A stretch of DNA of 64,000 bases from Rhodovarius lipocyclicus (lineage in GTDB: Bacteria; Pseudomonadota; Alphaproteobacteria; Acetobacterales; Acetobacteraceae), in NCBI RefSeq assembly GCF_009900765.1, contig NZ_JAAABL010000001.1, positions 1-64,000 on the forward strand, read 5' to 3'. The notes under the pieces were generated by a model. The model had not been told where the DNA came from. It searched no databases and worked only from the letters and a program-made list of their open reading frames with translations. This document shows, piece by piece, positions 56,302-64,000 of the stretch (within the stretch, counting starts at the first letter, position 1; every line of letters starts with the position of its first letter). Both the position numbers and the translations under genes were made by a program.

Positions 56302-57959
56302 CGGCTGCGCCACTCCTCGGCCCACAGGCTGGTGGGGTTCAGGTGGCCGGTGGGGCGCACGCCCTCCAGCCACAGGGGCCAGACATGGGCATCCTGGCGG
56401 AACCACAGCGGCAGGCTGGGCAGTTCCTCGGCATAGATCGCCTGCAACCGGGCCCAGAGCGGGCGGCGGGCCTCGGCATCCAGCGTGGTGGGCAGGGCTT
56501 CCAGCAGCCGGTCCATCTCCGCATTGCGGAAGCCGGGGTAGTTCTGGCCGGAGAAATTGCGCGCGGCACTCGGGATCTCATCCGAATGTAGGCTGCTGCG
56601 CGGCACGGCTTCGGGGGCCGAGATCCAGGCATACATCGCCAGCCCCTGATGGCGCCGGCGCGACAGGGTCTCGGCGAAGAACACGCGCGGGGGCTCGTTG
56701 CGGATGCGCGCCTCGATCCCCGCCTGCCGCCACATCGCGGCCACCACCTGCTGCACCTGCTCACGCGATCGGTTGCCGGCGGTGGTCATCAGGTCCAGCA
56801 CCAGGCGCGCGCCCTGTTCGTTGCGGCGGATGCCATCGGGGCCGGGGCGCCAGCCCGCTTCCTCCAGCAGGGCGGCGGCGCGGGCCGGGTCATAGGGGTA
56901 TTGGCGGATGGCGGGGTCGGCCATGCGGTCCAGCGGGTTCACCGGGCCATGGGCCACGGTCTGCCGCCCGTCGAACAGCTGCGCCACGATGCGCGCGCGG
57001 TCTGTCGCCAGCAGCAGCGCCTGGCGCACCCGGCGGTCGGCCAGCACGGGGTTGTCCAGGTTGGTGTCCATGTGCTCGTAGATCAGGCCCGGGCGGTATT
57101 CCACATGGAAGCGGCCGCGCGCGCGGCGTTCCAGGGCGGCGGCCTGTTCCACCGGCAGGCCCAGCTCCCCCGCGATCATGTCGATCTGGCCCGAGAGCAA
57201 TTGCGCCTCCAGCGCCGTGGTGTTCTCCACGGTGCGGATGCGGATCTCGCGGAATTGCGGCGCGAGGCCGGACCAGGCGGGGTTGCGCGCCAGGGTGATG
57301 CCCGCCCCCGGCTGCACCCCCGACACCCGGTACGGGCCGGACCACAGGCCGGGGTTGGTGGGGGCGGTATCGTACAGGGTGCGGGTGCGATAGGCGCGCG
57401 GGTCCGCCTGCCACACCGCGCGTTCCAGATGCGCGGGCAGCGGCTGGAAATCGCCCATCGAGGCGAAATCGAAGGTCACGCGGTCCAGCCGCATCTCGAT
57501 GGTGCGCGGGTCGATCACCCGCAGCTCATAGGCGGAGCGGTAGAATTCGGCGGGGCCGAAGCCGGTCGCGTCCTCGCGCCCCGCCTGCCAGGCGAACAGC
57601 AGGTCCTCGGCGGTGATGGGCGTGCCGTCGCCCCATTTGAGGCCTTCGCGCAGGCGATAGGTCAGGCGCAGGCCGGGGCGGCCGTCGGGGGTGGCCTCGC
57701 GCACCGCCAGCCCGTTCTCGATGCTGGGCAGGGTCTCGCATTGCAGGCAGACCAGCGCCCAGTTCGGATCATAGGCCGTCAGCGGCCGGCGGGTGAAGCC
57801 CAGCACATAGGACTTCGCCGCCATGTTCTCGATATTGGGGTGCAGGGTGGAGGGGTATTGCGTGATGCCGATGGTCAGCGTCTCACGCGGTTGGGCCGTG
57901 GCGGGGCCGGCCAGCAAGGCCAGCACCGCCAGCAGACCCGCCCCGCCCCGCACGGCCAT
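56298..57959 (-). CDS. Peptide-type ABC substrate-binding protein (SBP_bac_5)
   Basis: A 553-aa periplasmic receptor with a signal peptide (GGAGLLAVLALLAGPATAQ). The family 5 extracellular solute-binding fold follows: RETLTIGITQYPSTLHP near the start, YRLREGLKWGDGTPITAEDLL, and RRVRQALLLATDRARI. Its ATG shares one base with the pyrE stop (TGATG), tying it to pyrE in one operon. Ligands are usually oligopeptides. The two permease genes follow directly, but no ATPase genes are present. Confidence 0.9.
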   Translation of the reverse strand: MAVRGGAGLLAVLALLAGPATAQPRETLTIGITQYPSTLHPNIENMAAKSYVLGFTRRPLTAYDPNWALVCLQCETLPSIENGLAVREATPDGRPGLRLTYRLREGLKWGDGTPITAEDLLFAWQAGREDATGFGPAEFYRSAYELRVIDPRTIEMRLDRVTFDFASMGDFQPLPAHLERAVWQADPRAYRTRTLYDTAPTNPGLWSGPYRVSGVQPGAGITLARNPAWSGLAPQFREIRIRTVENTTALEAQLLSGQIDMIAGELGLPVEQAAALERRARGRFHVEYRPGLIYEHMDTNLDNPVLADRRVRQALLLATDRARIVAQLFDGRQTVAHGPVNPLDRMADPAIRQYPYDPARAAALLEEAGWRPGPDGIRRNEQGARLVLDLMTTAGNRSREQVQQVVAAMWRQAGIEARIRNEPPRVFFAETLSRRRHQGLAMYAWISAPEAVPRSSLHSDEIPSAARNFSGQNYPGFRNAEMDRLLEALPTTLDAEARRPLWARLQAIYAEELPSLPLWFRQDAHVWPLWLEGVRPTGHLNPTSLWAEEWRSR

Positions 57960-58684
57960 CAGCCCTTGGCCGCCTTATAGGCCCGGGCTTCCTCCAGGCT
58001 GGCCACGCCGCCGCGCGCGGCACTCCAGGCCACCGGGTTTTCCAGGAACTTGCGCACTTCCTTCAGGGCGCTTTCCTCGAAATACGGGCGCTCCTTGCAC
58101 ACCTCCAGCACATCCCACCAGGTGCACAGGGCATGCAGTTCCAGCCCCATTTCCTTCAGCGTCTCGAAGGAGCCCGGGAACACGCCGTAGTAGAACACCA
58201 CGAAGGTGTGCTCGCAGATCGCACCCGCCTCACGCAGGGCATTGGCGAAGGCGATCTTGCTGCCGCCATCGGTGGTCAGGTCCTCGACCAGCAGGGTGCG
58301 CTTGCCCACCGGCACCTCGCCCTCGATCTGGGCGTTGCGGCCGAAGCCCTTGGGCTTTTTCCGCACATAGGTCATGGGGGCCATCATGCGGTCCGCCATC
58401 CAGGCCGCGAAGGGAATGCCCGCGGTCTCGCCACCGGCCACGGCCTCGATCGTCTCGAAGCCGACGCGGCGCTGGATCTTCTCCGCCCCCAGGTCGCAGA
58501 TGCGGGTGCGGGCGCGCGGGAAGGAGATGATCTTGCGCACGTCGATATAGACGGGGCTCTTCCAGCCGGCGGTGAAGGTGTAGGGTTCCTCCGGCCGGAA
58601 ATTGATGGCCTTGATCTCCAGCAGGATGCGGGCCGTGGTCAGCGCCGCGTCGCGGTCCCAGTCGGAAGCGTGGTGGATGGTCAT
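57959..58684 (-). CDS. pyrE: Orotate phosphoribosyltransferase
   Basis: A 241-aa enzyme that joins orotate and PRPP to form OMP in pyrimidine synthesis. It shows [17 protein letters not shown], the lid-type segment [16 protein letters not shown] and the PRPP loop [20 protein letters not shown]. It is of the longer class seen in alphaproteobacteria. The ATG at 58684 follows GGAGATTCCC. It is the first gene of a five-gene operon with a peptide transporter and a peptidase. Confidence 0.93.
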   Translation of the reverse strand: MTIHHASDWDRDAALTTARILLEIKAINFRPEEPYTFTAGWKSPVYIDVRKIISFPRARTRICDLGAEKIQRRVGFETIEAVAGGETAGIPFAAWMADRMMAPMTYVRKKPKGFGRNAQIEGEVPVGKRTLLVEDLTTDGGSKIAFANALREAGAICEHTFVVFYYGVFPGSFETLKEMGLELHALCTWWDVLEVCKERPYFEESALKEVRKFLENPVAWSAARGGVASLEEARAYKAAKG

Positions 58685-58762
58685 GGGAATCTCCGTCTCG
58701 GGCCAACCATAATCGGGCGGCATCGGTAACGCGGGCGGGCGCTTCCGTCCATGAGGGGTATT

Positions 58763-59677
58763 ATGCACGAAGCGAGGGTCTGGGTGTTACAGGACCCGCG
58801 GGCGGGCACGGCGGCGCAGGCCCTGGGCATCGCCGAGGCCCTGGGCGAGCCGTTCCGCGCCATTCCCCTCGGCTGGAGCCGCCTGGCCGCCCTGCCCCTG
58901 CCCTTCCCCAGCCTGTGGGGGCTGGATGCCGGAACGCGGGCGCGATTTTCGCCGCCCTGGCCCAGGCTGGTGATCTCCGCCGGGCGGCGGGCGGCGCCGG
59001 CGGCGCGCTGGCTGCGGGCGCGGGGCGCGCGCACGGTGCACTGCATGCGCCCGGGGCCCGGGGCCGGGGATTTCGACCTGCTGGTCATCCCCCACCACGA
59101 CAACCCGGCCCCGGCCCCCAACACCCTGCCCATCCTGGGCGCCACCCACCGGATGACGGCCGCGAAGCTGACGGCCGCCCGGGCCGAATTCCCCCAATTC
59201 GCGGCCCTGCCCGGCCCGCGCGTGGCGCTGCTGCTGGGCGCGCTGGCGCCCGGGGCCGCCGCGCGCATCGGTGCGCAGGCCCGGGCGCTGGGCGGCTCGG
59301 TGCTCGCCACCACCTCTCGGCGCACCGGGGCGGAGGCAGCCGAGGCCCTGGCCGCCGCCCTGGCGGGGCATCCGCACAGCCTGTTCCGCTGGGGGGATGC
59401 GGGGCCGAACCCGTTCGTCGGGCTGCTGGGCCATGCGGATGCGGTGGTGGTCAGCGCCGACAGCATCTCCATGGCCAGCGAGGCGCTGGCCACCCCGGCC
59501 GCCTTATTTCTGGCCGACCCGGGCGGGCTCGGCCCGCGCCACCGCGCCTTCGCCGAGAGCCTGGTCGCGGCGGGCGAGGCGCGCTGGCTTTCGGCCGATG
59601 CCACCCTATTTCCCCGGGTGCCGCGTAACGAAACCACGCGCGTGGCCGAAGCCATCCGCGAGAGGGGATTTCTGTGA
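58763..59677 (+). CDS. ELM1-like protein (GT-B type, mitochondrial fission ELM1 family)
   Basis: A 304-aa protein of the family named after plant mitochondrial fission ELM1; bacterial members are of unknown role. Conserved stretches are the N-terminal [20 protein letters not shown], then [32 protein letters not shown], and in the C-terminal half [20 protein letters not shown], a glycosyltransferase-like fold signature. GAGGGG six bases before the ATG at 58763 sets the start. It is divergent from pyrE, with a 78-base shared region. Confidence 0.82.
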   Translation: MHEARVWVLQDPRAGTAAQALGIAEALGEPFRAIPLGWSRLAALPLPFPSLWGLDAGTRARFSPPWPRLVISAGRRAAPAARWLRARGARTVHCMRPGPGAGDFDLLVIPHHDNPAPAPNTLPILGATHRMTAAKLTAARAEFPQFAALPGPRVALLLGALAPGAAARIGAQARALGGSVLATTSRRTGAEAAEALAAALAGHPHSLFRWGDAGPNPFVGLLGHADAVVVSADSISMASEALATPAALFLADPGGLGPRHRAFAESLVAAGEARWLSADATLFPRVPRNETTRVAEAIRERGFL

Positions 59678-59709
59678 GACATTCGGCATGAAGCGCGGAT
59701 TACGGGCAA

Positions 59710-59781
59710 GCGCCCGAACGGGCGCCGCCGGCAGTCCGGCGAAGCCCAGGAAACCGGAGGTTTCCGCCCGGCGTCTGAGGG
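59710..59781 (+). repeat. Structured intergenic repeat, copy A
   Basis: The 72-base element has the order variable hairpin 1 (59710-59716 with 59719-59725, loop AA), a conserved 20-base block GCCGGCAGTCCGGCGAAGCC (59727-59746), variable hairpin 2 (59749-59755 with 59759-59765, loop GGA) and a conserved end CCGGCGTCTGAGGG (59768-59781). The same order in opposite orientation occurs at 61787-61857. It lies between the ELM1-like and msrQ genes and does not seem to encode protein. Confidence 0.8.
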
Positions 59782-59824
59782 TTGGGACGACGAACATCCT
59801 CGCTCACCGCAGGGGAGCGGGGAT

Positions 59825-60634
59825 GTGACGCAACTCTGGCAGGACCGGGCGGGGCGGGTTTCCGCCCTGCGCATCGTGGCTTTGGCGGGCATGCTGGCGC
59901 CGCTGTTCTGGCTGATGGCCCAGCCCTGGCTGGCCTCTGACCCGTTGGATGAGGTGATCTCGATCTCCGGCACCGTCACGCTGCGGCTGCTGGTGATCAC
60001 GCTGGCCGTCACGCCGTTCGGCCGGATCTCCGGCCGGGGGCGGGTGTTCGACGTGCGGCGCATGCTGGGGGTGGGGGCCGCGCTGTGGGGCGCCTTGCAC
60101 CTGGCCTTCTATTGCGCCGACCAGGCCTGGGATGTGGCCACCATCCTGGATGAGATCTGGAAGCGCTTCTACCTGACGCTCGGCATCATCGCCCTGCTGG
60201 GGATGGGGCTGCTGGCCATCACCTCCACCGATGGCTGGGTGCGGCGGCTGAAGCGCAATTGGTACCGGCTGCATTGGCTGATGTACCCGATCGTGCCGCT
60301 CGGCCTGTGGCACGCGGCGCTGCAGGGCAAGGCCACCCCGGATGAGGCCGTGCTGCTGACCGGCGTCACCCTGTTCCTGTTCCTCTGGCGTCTGCTGCCC
60401 GATGCGCCGCGCCGCCGGCTGGTGTGGATGCTGCCCCTGGCGCTGCTGATGTGGCCGCTGGCCACGGGCATCGAATATCTGTGGTTCGCCAATGCCACCC
60501 GGCTGCCGGCGGCCCGCATCTTCGCCGCCAATTGGGACTGGGCGCTGGCCCCGCGCCCGGCGGCGCAGGTGGGCCTCGTGCTGCTGACGGGACTGATCGC
60601 GGCGGGCCTTGTGCGCCGGCCGGGCCGGGCGTAA
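59825..60634 (+). CDS. msrQ: Ferric reductase-like haem membrane protein, MsrQ type
   Basis: A 269-aa inner-membrane protein with six or more helices of the ferric reductase-like fold. Haem-ligand histidines are likely in LWGALHLAFYC and RLHWLMYPIVPLGLWHAAL, and it has the MsrQ-like order WYRLH. MsrQ supplies electrons to the periplasmic methionine sulphoxide reductase MsrP, which is not in this window. The protein is about 60 residues longer than short homologues owing to an extra C-terminal pair of helices. The start is a GTG (59825), poorly marked. The dehydrogenase gene follows 32 bases later. Confidence 0.75.
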   Translation: MTQLWQDRAGRVSALRIVALAGMLAPLFWLMAQPWLASDPLDEVISISGTVTLRLLVITLAVTPFGRISGRGRVFDVRRMLGVGAALWGALHLAFYCADQAWDVATILDEIWKRFYLTLGIIALLGMGLLAITSTDGWVRRLKRNWYRLHWLMYPIVPLGLWHAALQGKATPDEAVLLTGVTLFLFLWRLLPDAPRRRLVWMLPLALLMWPLATGIEYLWFANATRLPAARIFAANWDWALAPRPAAQVGLVLLTGLIAAGLVRRPGRA

Positions 60635-60666
60635 CCGGGTTCCGAGCCTTTTGGGAGGGACCATTC

Positions 60667-61740
60667 ATGGCCGCACGCAAGCACCGCATCGCCGTCATCC
60701 CCGGGGATGGCATCGGCAAGGAAACCACCCCCGAAGGCATCCGCGTGCTGGAGGCCGCCGGCCGCCGCTTCGGCTTCGAGCTGGAACTGAAGGAATACGA
60801 CTGGTCCTGCGACGTCTATGCCAAGACCGGCAAGATGATGCCCGAGGACGGCCTCGACCAGCTGAAGGAAAGCGACAGCATCTTCCTGGGCGCCGTGGGC
60901 TGGCCCGGCGTGCCCGACCATGTCTCGCTGTGGGGCCTGCTGATCCCGATCCGCCGCGGCTTCGACCAGTATGCCAATGTGCGCCCCTGCAAGCTGATGC
61001 CGGGCGCCAAGACCCCGCTGGCCAACCGCACCCCCGCCGAGATCGACTTCTACGTGGTGCGCGAGAACACGGAGGGCGAGTACAGCTCCGTCGGCGGCCG
61101 CATGTTCCCTGGCACGGAGCGCGAATTCGTCTCCCAGCAGTCGATCCTGACGCGCATCGGCACCGACCGCATCATGAAGTATGCCTTCGAGCTGGCGATG
61201 ACCCGCCCGCGCCGGAAGGTGACCAGCGCCACCAAGTCCAACGGCATCACCTACACCATGCCGTATTGGGACGAGCGCTTCGAGGAAATGGCCAAGTCCT
61301 ATCCCGAGGTGAAGACCGACGTCTTCCACATCGACATCCTGTGCGCGCATTTCGTGCAGCACCCGGACTGGTTCGACGTGGTGGTGGGCTCCAACCTGTT
61401 CGGGGACATCCTGTCGGACCTCGGCCCCGCCGTCGCGGGCTCCATCGGCATCGCGCCCAGCGCGAACATCAACCCGGAGAAGGTGTTCCCCTCGATGTTC
61501 GAGCCGGTGCATGGCTCGGCGCCGGACATCGCGGGCAAGTGGGTGTGCAACCCGATCGGCCAGATCTGGTCCGGCGCCATGATGCTGGAGCATCTGGGCG
61601 AGAAGGAAGCCGCGGACGCCATCGTGAAGACCATCGAGGTGATGCTGGCCGAGGGCGGCCCGCGCACCCGCGACCTGGGCGGCAATGCCGGCACGCTGGA
61701 TGTGGGCAAGGCCCTGGCCGAGGCCGTGGCCAAGTTCTGA
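60667..61740 (+). CDS. Tartrate/D-malate-type dehydrogenase (isocitrate/isopropylmalate family)
   Basis: A 357-aa NAD-dependent beta-decarboxylating dehydrogenase. Family parts are IAVIPGDGIGKETTPEG, YANVRPCKLMPG, YVVRENTEGEYSS and SNLFGDILSDLGPAVAGS. The segment RGFDQYANVRP and the lack of the isopropylmalate pattern fit the tartrate/D-malate group better than LeuB. It is unlinked to other leucine genes. TGGGAGGGACC precedes the ATG and an intrinsic terminator follows. Confidence 0.85.
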   Translation: MAARKHRIAVIPGDGIGKETTPEGIRVLEAAGRRFGFELELKEYDWSCDVYAKTGKMMPEDGLDQLKESDSIFLGAVGWPGVPDHVSLWGLLIPIRRGFDQYANVRPCKLMPGAKTPLANRTPAEIDFYVVRENTEGEYSSVGGRMFPGTEREFVSQQSILTRIGTDRIMKYAFELAMTRPRRKVTSATKSNGITYTMPYWDERFEEMAKSYPEVKTDVFHIDILCAHFVQHPDWFDVVVGSNLFGDILSDLGPAVAGSIGIAPSANINPEKVFPSMFEPVHGSAPDIAGKWVCNPIGQIWSGAMMLEHLGEKEAADAIVKTIEVMLAEGGPRTRDLGGNAGTLDVGKALAEAVAKF

Positions 61741-61747
61741 TCTTGGG

Positions 61748-61775
61748 GGCGGCGGCTCAGGCCGCCGCCTTCTTT
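61748..61775 (+). terminator. Intrinsic terminator of the dehydrogenase gene
   Basis: A perfect 9-bp stem GGCGGCGGC/GCCGCCGCC (61748-61756 with 61761-61769, loop TCAG) is followed by TTCTTT, seven bases after the stop. Confidence 0.8.
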
Positions 61776-61786
61776 GTATTGTTGTG

Positions 61787-61857
61787 CCCTCAGACGCCGG
61801 GCGGCGGCATCCGCCGCCTTGGCTTCGCCGGACTTCCGGCGGGCCGCATTCGCGGCC
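61787..61857 (-). repeat. Structured intergenic repeat, copy B (inverted)
   Basis: Read on the minus strand this 71-base element matches copy A block by block. It has hairpin 1 GGCCGC-GAAT-GCGGCC, the conserved block (19 of 20 bases the same as copy A), hairpin 2 GGCGGC-GGAT-GCCGCC and an identical 14-base end (61800-61787). The two hairpins have different bases but the same pairing. It sits between the dehydrogenase terminator and the HxlR gene. Confidence 0.8.
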
Positions 61858-61864
61858 TTGCGGC

Positions 61865-62233
61865 TCAGGCTGCCGCCTTCTCCGCGTCGTAGCGCAGCTG
61901 GTTCGCCGTCACCTCGGGCATGTGGCTTTCGGCCCAGACCCGCAGCGCATCCACCGTATCGGCCAGCGTGCGCCCCAGCGGCGTGATCGCGTATTCCACC
62001 GTGACCGGCACGGTGGCGAAGGCGCTGCGGCTGACCAGCCCGTCGCGTTCCAGGCTGCGCAGCGTCTGCGCCAGCATCTTCTGCGACAACCCCTCCACCT
62101 CTCGCCGCAGGCGGTTGAAGCGCATGGGCTCGCGCGCCAGCAGCCCCAGCAGCAGCACCGCCCATTTGTCGGCGATGCGGTCCAGCACCATCCGGGTCGG
62201 GCAATTGGCGCTGTAGGCGTCGGGCAGTTGCAT
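61865..62233 (-). CDS. HxlR-family winged-helix regulator
   Basis: A 122-aa DNA-binding protein with a single winged helix (about residues 18-105). NCPTRMVLDRIADKWAVLLL opens it and RFNRLRREVEGLSQKMLAQT holds the recognition helix. Cys11 could be a redox or electrophile sensor, as in several HxlR proteins. It is divergent from an NmrA-like oxidoreductase gene and is its likely regulator. Confidence 0.9.
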   Translation of the reverse strand: MQLPDAYSANCPTRMVLDRIADKWAVLLLGLLAREPMRFNRLRREVEGLSQKMLAQTLRSLERDGLVSRSAFATVPVTVEYAITPLGRTLADTVDALRVWAESHMPEVTANQLRYDAEKAAA

Positions 62234-62300
62234 GCGGTTTCCTCGCGGTAACCAGGTGAGGTTGCGGTGCGTTCTTTACACGCTGGGGAACGATACGCCA

Positions 62301-62326
62301 CTTGGTATCCCATAGAAACCACCAAG
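62301..62326. promoter_or_regulatory. Possible HxlR operator
   Basis: CTTGGT (62301-62306) and ACCAAG (62321-62326) form an inverted repeat with a 14-base centre, ending 10 bases before the NmrA-like start in the divergent gap. It is a reasonable operator candidate, not proven. Confidence 0.35.
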
Positions 62327-62336
62327 GACGCATTCC

Positions 62337-62945
62337 ATGCGCATCGCTCTCATCGGCGCCACCGGCAATGCCGGCTCCCGCATCCTCGCGGAACTGTCGC
62401 GCCGCGGCCATGCCGTCACCGCCATCTCCCGCAATCCGGCCAAGACCCCTGCCCTGCCCGGCGTCACGGCGCGCCAGGGCGATGTGTTCGACCAGGCGGG
62501 CCTCGCGGCCATCCTGGCCGGGCATGACGCGGTCATCAGCGCCGTGCATTTCCTGGCGAGCGACGCCAAAACGCTGATCGGGGCCGTGAAAACCTCCGGC
62601 GTGCCGCGCTATCTGGTGGTGGGCGGCGCCGGCAGCCTGGAGGTGGCGCCGGGCAAGCGCCTGGTCGATCAGCCGGACTTCCCGCCGCAATACCATGCCG
62701 AGGCCAGCGCCGGCGCGGCCTTCCTGGACCTGCTGCGGGCCGAGACGGAGCTGGACTGGACCTTCCTCTCCCCCTCCGCCCTGTTCACCCCCGGTGAGCG
62801 CACGGGCAAGTTCCGCCTGGGCACCGACCAGTTGCTGGTGAATGAGAAGGGCAGCGGCATCTCCTTCGAGGACTACGCCATCGCCTTGGCGGATGAGCTG
62901 GAAAAACCCGCCCACTCCCGCCAGCGCTTCACAGTGGGCTACTGA
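62337..62945 (+). CDS. NAD(P)-binding atypical SDR/NmrA-like protein
   Basis: A 202-aa Rossmann-fold protein starting MRIALIGATGNAGSRILAEL with the GATGNAGS dinucleotide-binding motif, typical of NmrA-like and atypical short-chain dehydrogenases. DAVISAVHFLASD and the late segment TFLSPSALFTPGERTG follow. The reaction is unknown; HxlR-linked homologues are often induced by quinones or electrophiles. The last 17 bases overlap the end of oxyR on the other strand. Confidence 0.85.
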   Translation: MRIALIGATGNAGSRILAELSRRGHAVTAISRNPAKTPALPGVTARQGDVFDQAGLAAILAGHDAVISAVHFLASDAKTLIGAVKTSGVPRYLVVGGAGSLEVAPGKRLVDQPDFPPQYHAEASAGAAFLDLLRAETELDWTFLSPSALFTPGERTGKFRLGTDQLLVNEKGSGISFEDYAIALADELEKPAHSRQRFTVGY

Positions 62946-63819
62946 AGCCCGCCAGGCGGTCGCGGATCACGCCAGAGACCGCATCCACGGCTTCGCGGCG
63001 CGGAAAGGCGTTGCGCCACACCAGGCGCACCAGCCGGCCCGCGCCGCCCTCCAGCGGGCGCAGCACCAGCCCGGCATCCTGCGCCGCCCCGGCGGCCAGG
63101 CCGGGGATCAGTGTGGTGCCATAGCCGGCGGCCACCATGTTCAACAGCGTTGGCAGGCTGGCGGCGCGCAGCAGCGGTTCCTCCGGCCCGGTGGCGCGGC
63201 AGACCGACAGCGCCTGTTCGCGCAGGCAATGCCCATCGGCCAGCACCAGCACATCGGGGGCGAGTTCTGCCTCCGACACGCGCTCCCGCCCGGCCAGGGC
63301 GTGGTCGGGCGGCAGGGCGGCCAGGAAGGGTTCCTCGAACAGCGGCAGGCTGGACAGGTCGGTGCCGTCGGGCTCCGTGGCCAGCAGGGCGGCGTCCAGC
63401 TCATGCGCGCGCAGCCCGGCCAGCAGGGCGTTGGTCACATCCTCCCACGGTTCCAGCCGCAGGGCGGGCAGCGCCTGGCGGATCGGCCCGAACACCAGTG
63501 GCAGCAGATACGGCGCGAGGGTGGGGATCACCCCCAGCCGGAAGCGCCCGGCCAGCGGGTCCCGCGCGCAGCGGGCGCCTTCCTGCACGGCTTCCACCGC
63601 CGCCACGGCGGCCTGGAATCGCGGCAGCATCTCCCGCCCCTGCGGGGTCAGCGCCACGCCGCGCCCGCCGCGCTCGAACAGGGTCACGCCCAGCTCCTCC
63701 TCCAGCTTGCGCAGCTGGGTGGACAGGGTGGGCTGGCTGACGGCGCAGGCCTCGGCGGCGCGGCCGAAATGCAGGTGCTCGGCCACGGCCAGCACATATT
63801 GCAGTTCACGCAGGTTCAT
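62929..63819 (-). CDS. oxyR: Hydrogen-peroxide-responsive LysR regulator OxyR
   Basis: A 296-aa LysR regulator. The N-terminal helix-turn-helix holds HFGRAAEACAVSQPTLSTQL and the C-terminal domain has the redox loop GHCLREQALSVC with Cys198 and Cys207. These match the position and nine-residue spacing of E. coli Cys199/Cys208. The following TLLNMVAAGYGTTLIPGLA is also OxyR-like. The ATG at 63819 was chosen by homology; one at 63828 is possible. It is divergent from a catalase gene, the classic OxyR target. Confidence 0.92.
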   Translation of the reverse strand: MNLRELQYVLAVAEHLHFGRAAEACAVSQPTLSTQLRKLEEELGVTLFERGGRGVALTPQGREMLPRFQAAVAAVEAVQEGARCARDPLAGRFRLGVIPTLAPYLLPLVFGPIRQALPALRLEPWEDVTNALLAGLRAHELDAALLATEPDGTDLSSLPLFEEPFLAALPPDHALAGRERVSEAELAPDVLVLADGHCLREQALSVCRATGPEEPLLRAASLPTLLNMVAAGYGTTLIPGLAAGAAQDAGLVLRPLEGGAGRLVRLVWRNAFPRREAVDAVSGVIRDRLAGFSSPL

Positions 63820-63828
63820 GCGGGCCAT

Positions 63829-63853
63829 GATAGCGCAATCAGCCCCGGCTATC
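63829..63853. promoter_or_regulatory. Possible OxyR-site inverted repeat
   Basis: GATAG (63829-63833) and CTATC (63849-63853) form a spaced inverted repeat right upstream of oxyR. The words ATAG and CTAT match OxyR-site elements, but the 15-base spacing does not match the E. coli consensus. Confidence 0.35.
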
Positions 63854-63933
63854 GGCCCGTTCAGGAACATGAATTTCCAAGACAGCCCCGCCCCCGGTAG
63901 GAATCCTGGCAGAACATTCCTCCAGGAGCCGCC

Positions 63934-64000
63934 ATGCCCCCGCGTCTGACCACCTCCGCCGGTGCGCCCATCGCCGACAACCAGAACAGCCTGACCGCTG
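63934..64000 (+). CDS. Catalase, N-terminal end (cut by window edge)
   Basis: Only 22 codons are visible: the protein starts MPPRLTTSAGAP and continues IADNQNSLTA. This is the typical N-terminal strap of monofunctional haem catalases (TTxAGAPVxDNQNSLTAG). CAGGAG precedes the ATG. The gene continues past the right edge. Its divergent oxyR neighbour supports the call. Confidence 0.87.
   Translation, partial: MPPRLTTSAGAPIADNQNSLTA

Noticed and set aside
60667-61740. Assignment of the dehydrogenase as 3-isopropylmalate dehydrogenase LeuB
   Set aside because: The substrate-loop region and the absence of leuC/leuD neighbours fit the tartrate/D-malate group better.

Overview
The window is about 70% GC by eye and gene-dense, with no gap above 300 bases. 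It has no rRNA, tRNA, CRISPR array, transposase or phage gene that I can see. Gene content points to an alphaproteobacterium of the Acetobacteraceae, probably Roseomonas-like. The signs are rpiB next to glyA, rpoZ followed by a bifunctional rel gene, three Bug-family solute receptors, a Liv-type ABC system with two receptors, and the DUF1185 / 6-hydroxynicotinate reductase-like / UPF0280 gene set. This assignment rests on gene content and codon use, not on a database search.

Region by region. 1-4172: the start of glyA coupled to rpiB, a GntR regulator divergent from a GlcG-like gene and an organic-acid-type permease, then rpmB. 4314-13295: a CNNM/CorC membrane protein, two small envelope-type proteins, an RND efflux pair under a divergent TetR gene with two operator-like palindromes, and a Wzt/Wzm-type polysaccharide exporter. 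13370-23871: a catabolic-looking block. A luciferase-like monooxygenase, LivM, LivH, two tandem paralogous receptors, LivF, LivG and a DUF1185 protein lie on the minus strand. A 6-hydroxynicotinate reductase-like protein and a UPF0280 protein diverge from them. 23937-34054: a Gly/Arg-rich secreted repeat protein, a thiamine-diphosphate enzyme with two Bug receptors, folK, rpoZ, rel, a third Bug receptor and a succinate-semialdehyde-type dehydrogenase.

34100-37492: a minus-strand operon of a PLP enzyme, an Ldh_2-type dehydrogenase and a PhyH-like protein. 37691-44627: a transglutaminase-DUF2126 protein, a fused circularly permuted ATP-grasp/Alpha-E protein and a second transglutaminase. This is a widespread amidoligase-type system whose product is not known. 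44624-52465: a multipass membrane protein and an exopolysaccharide assembly cluster with an initiating sugar transferase, a flippase and four overlapping glycosyltransferase genes. 52512-58684: one tightly overlapping operon, pyrE - peptide receptor - two permeases - prolyl oligopeptidase. 58763-64000: an ELM1-like protein, MsrQ, a tartrate/malate-type dehydrogenase, an HxlR/NmrA-like divergent pair, and oxyR divergent from the start of a catalase gene.

The most novel signal is a pair of roughly 72-base intergenic elements (59710-59781 and, inverted, 61787-61857). Two blocks are almost identical between copies, while two hairpins differ in sequence but keep their pairing. The other candidates for little-described biology are the DUF1185/reductase/UPF0280 block with its transporter, and the ATP-grasp/transglutaminase system.
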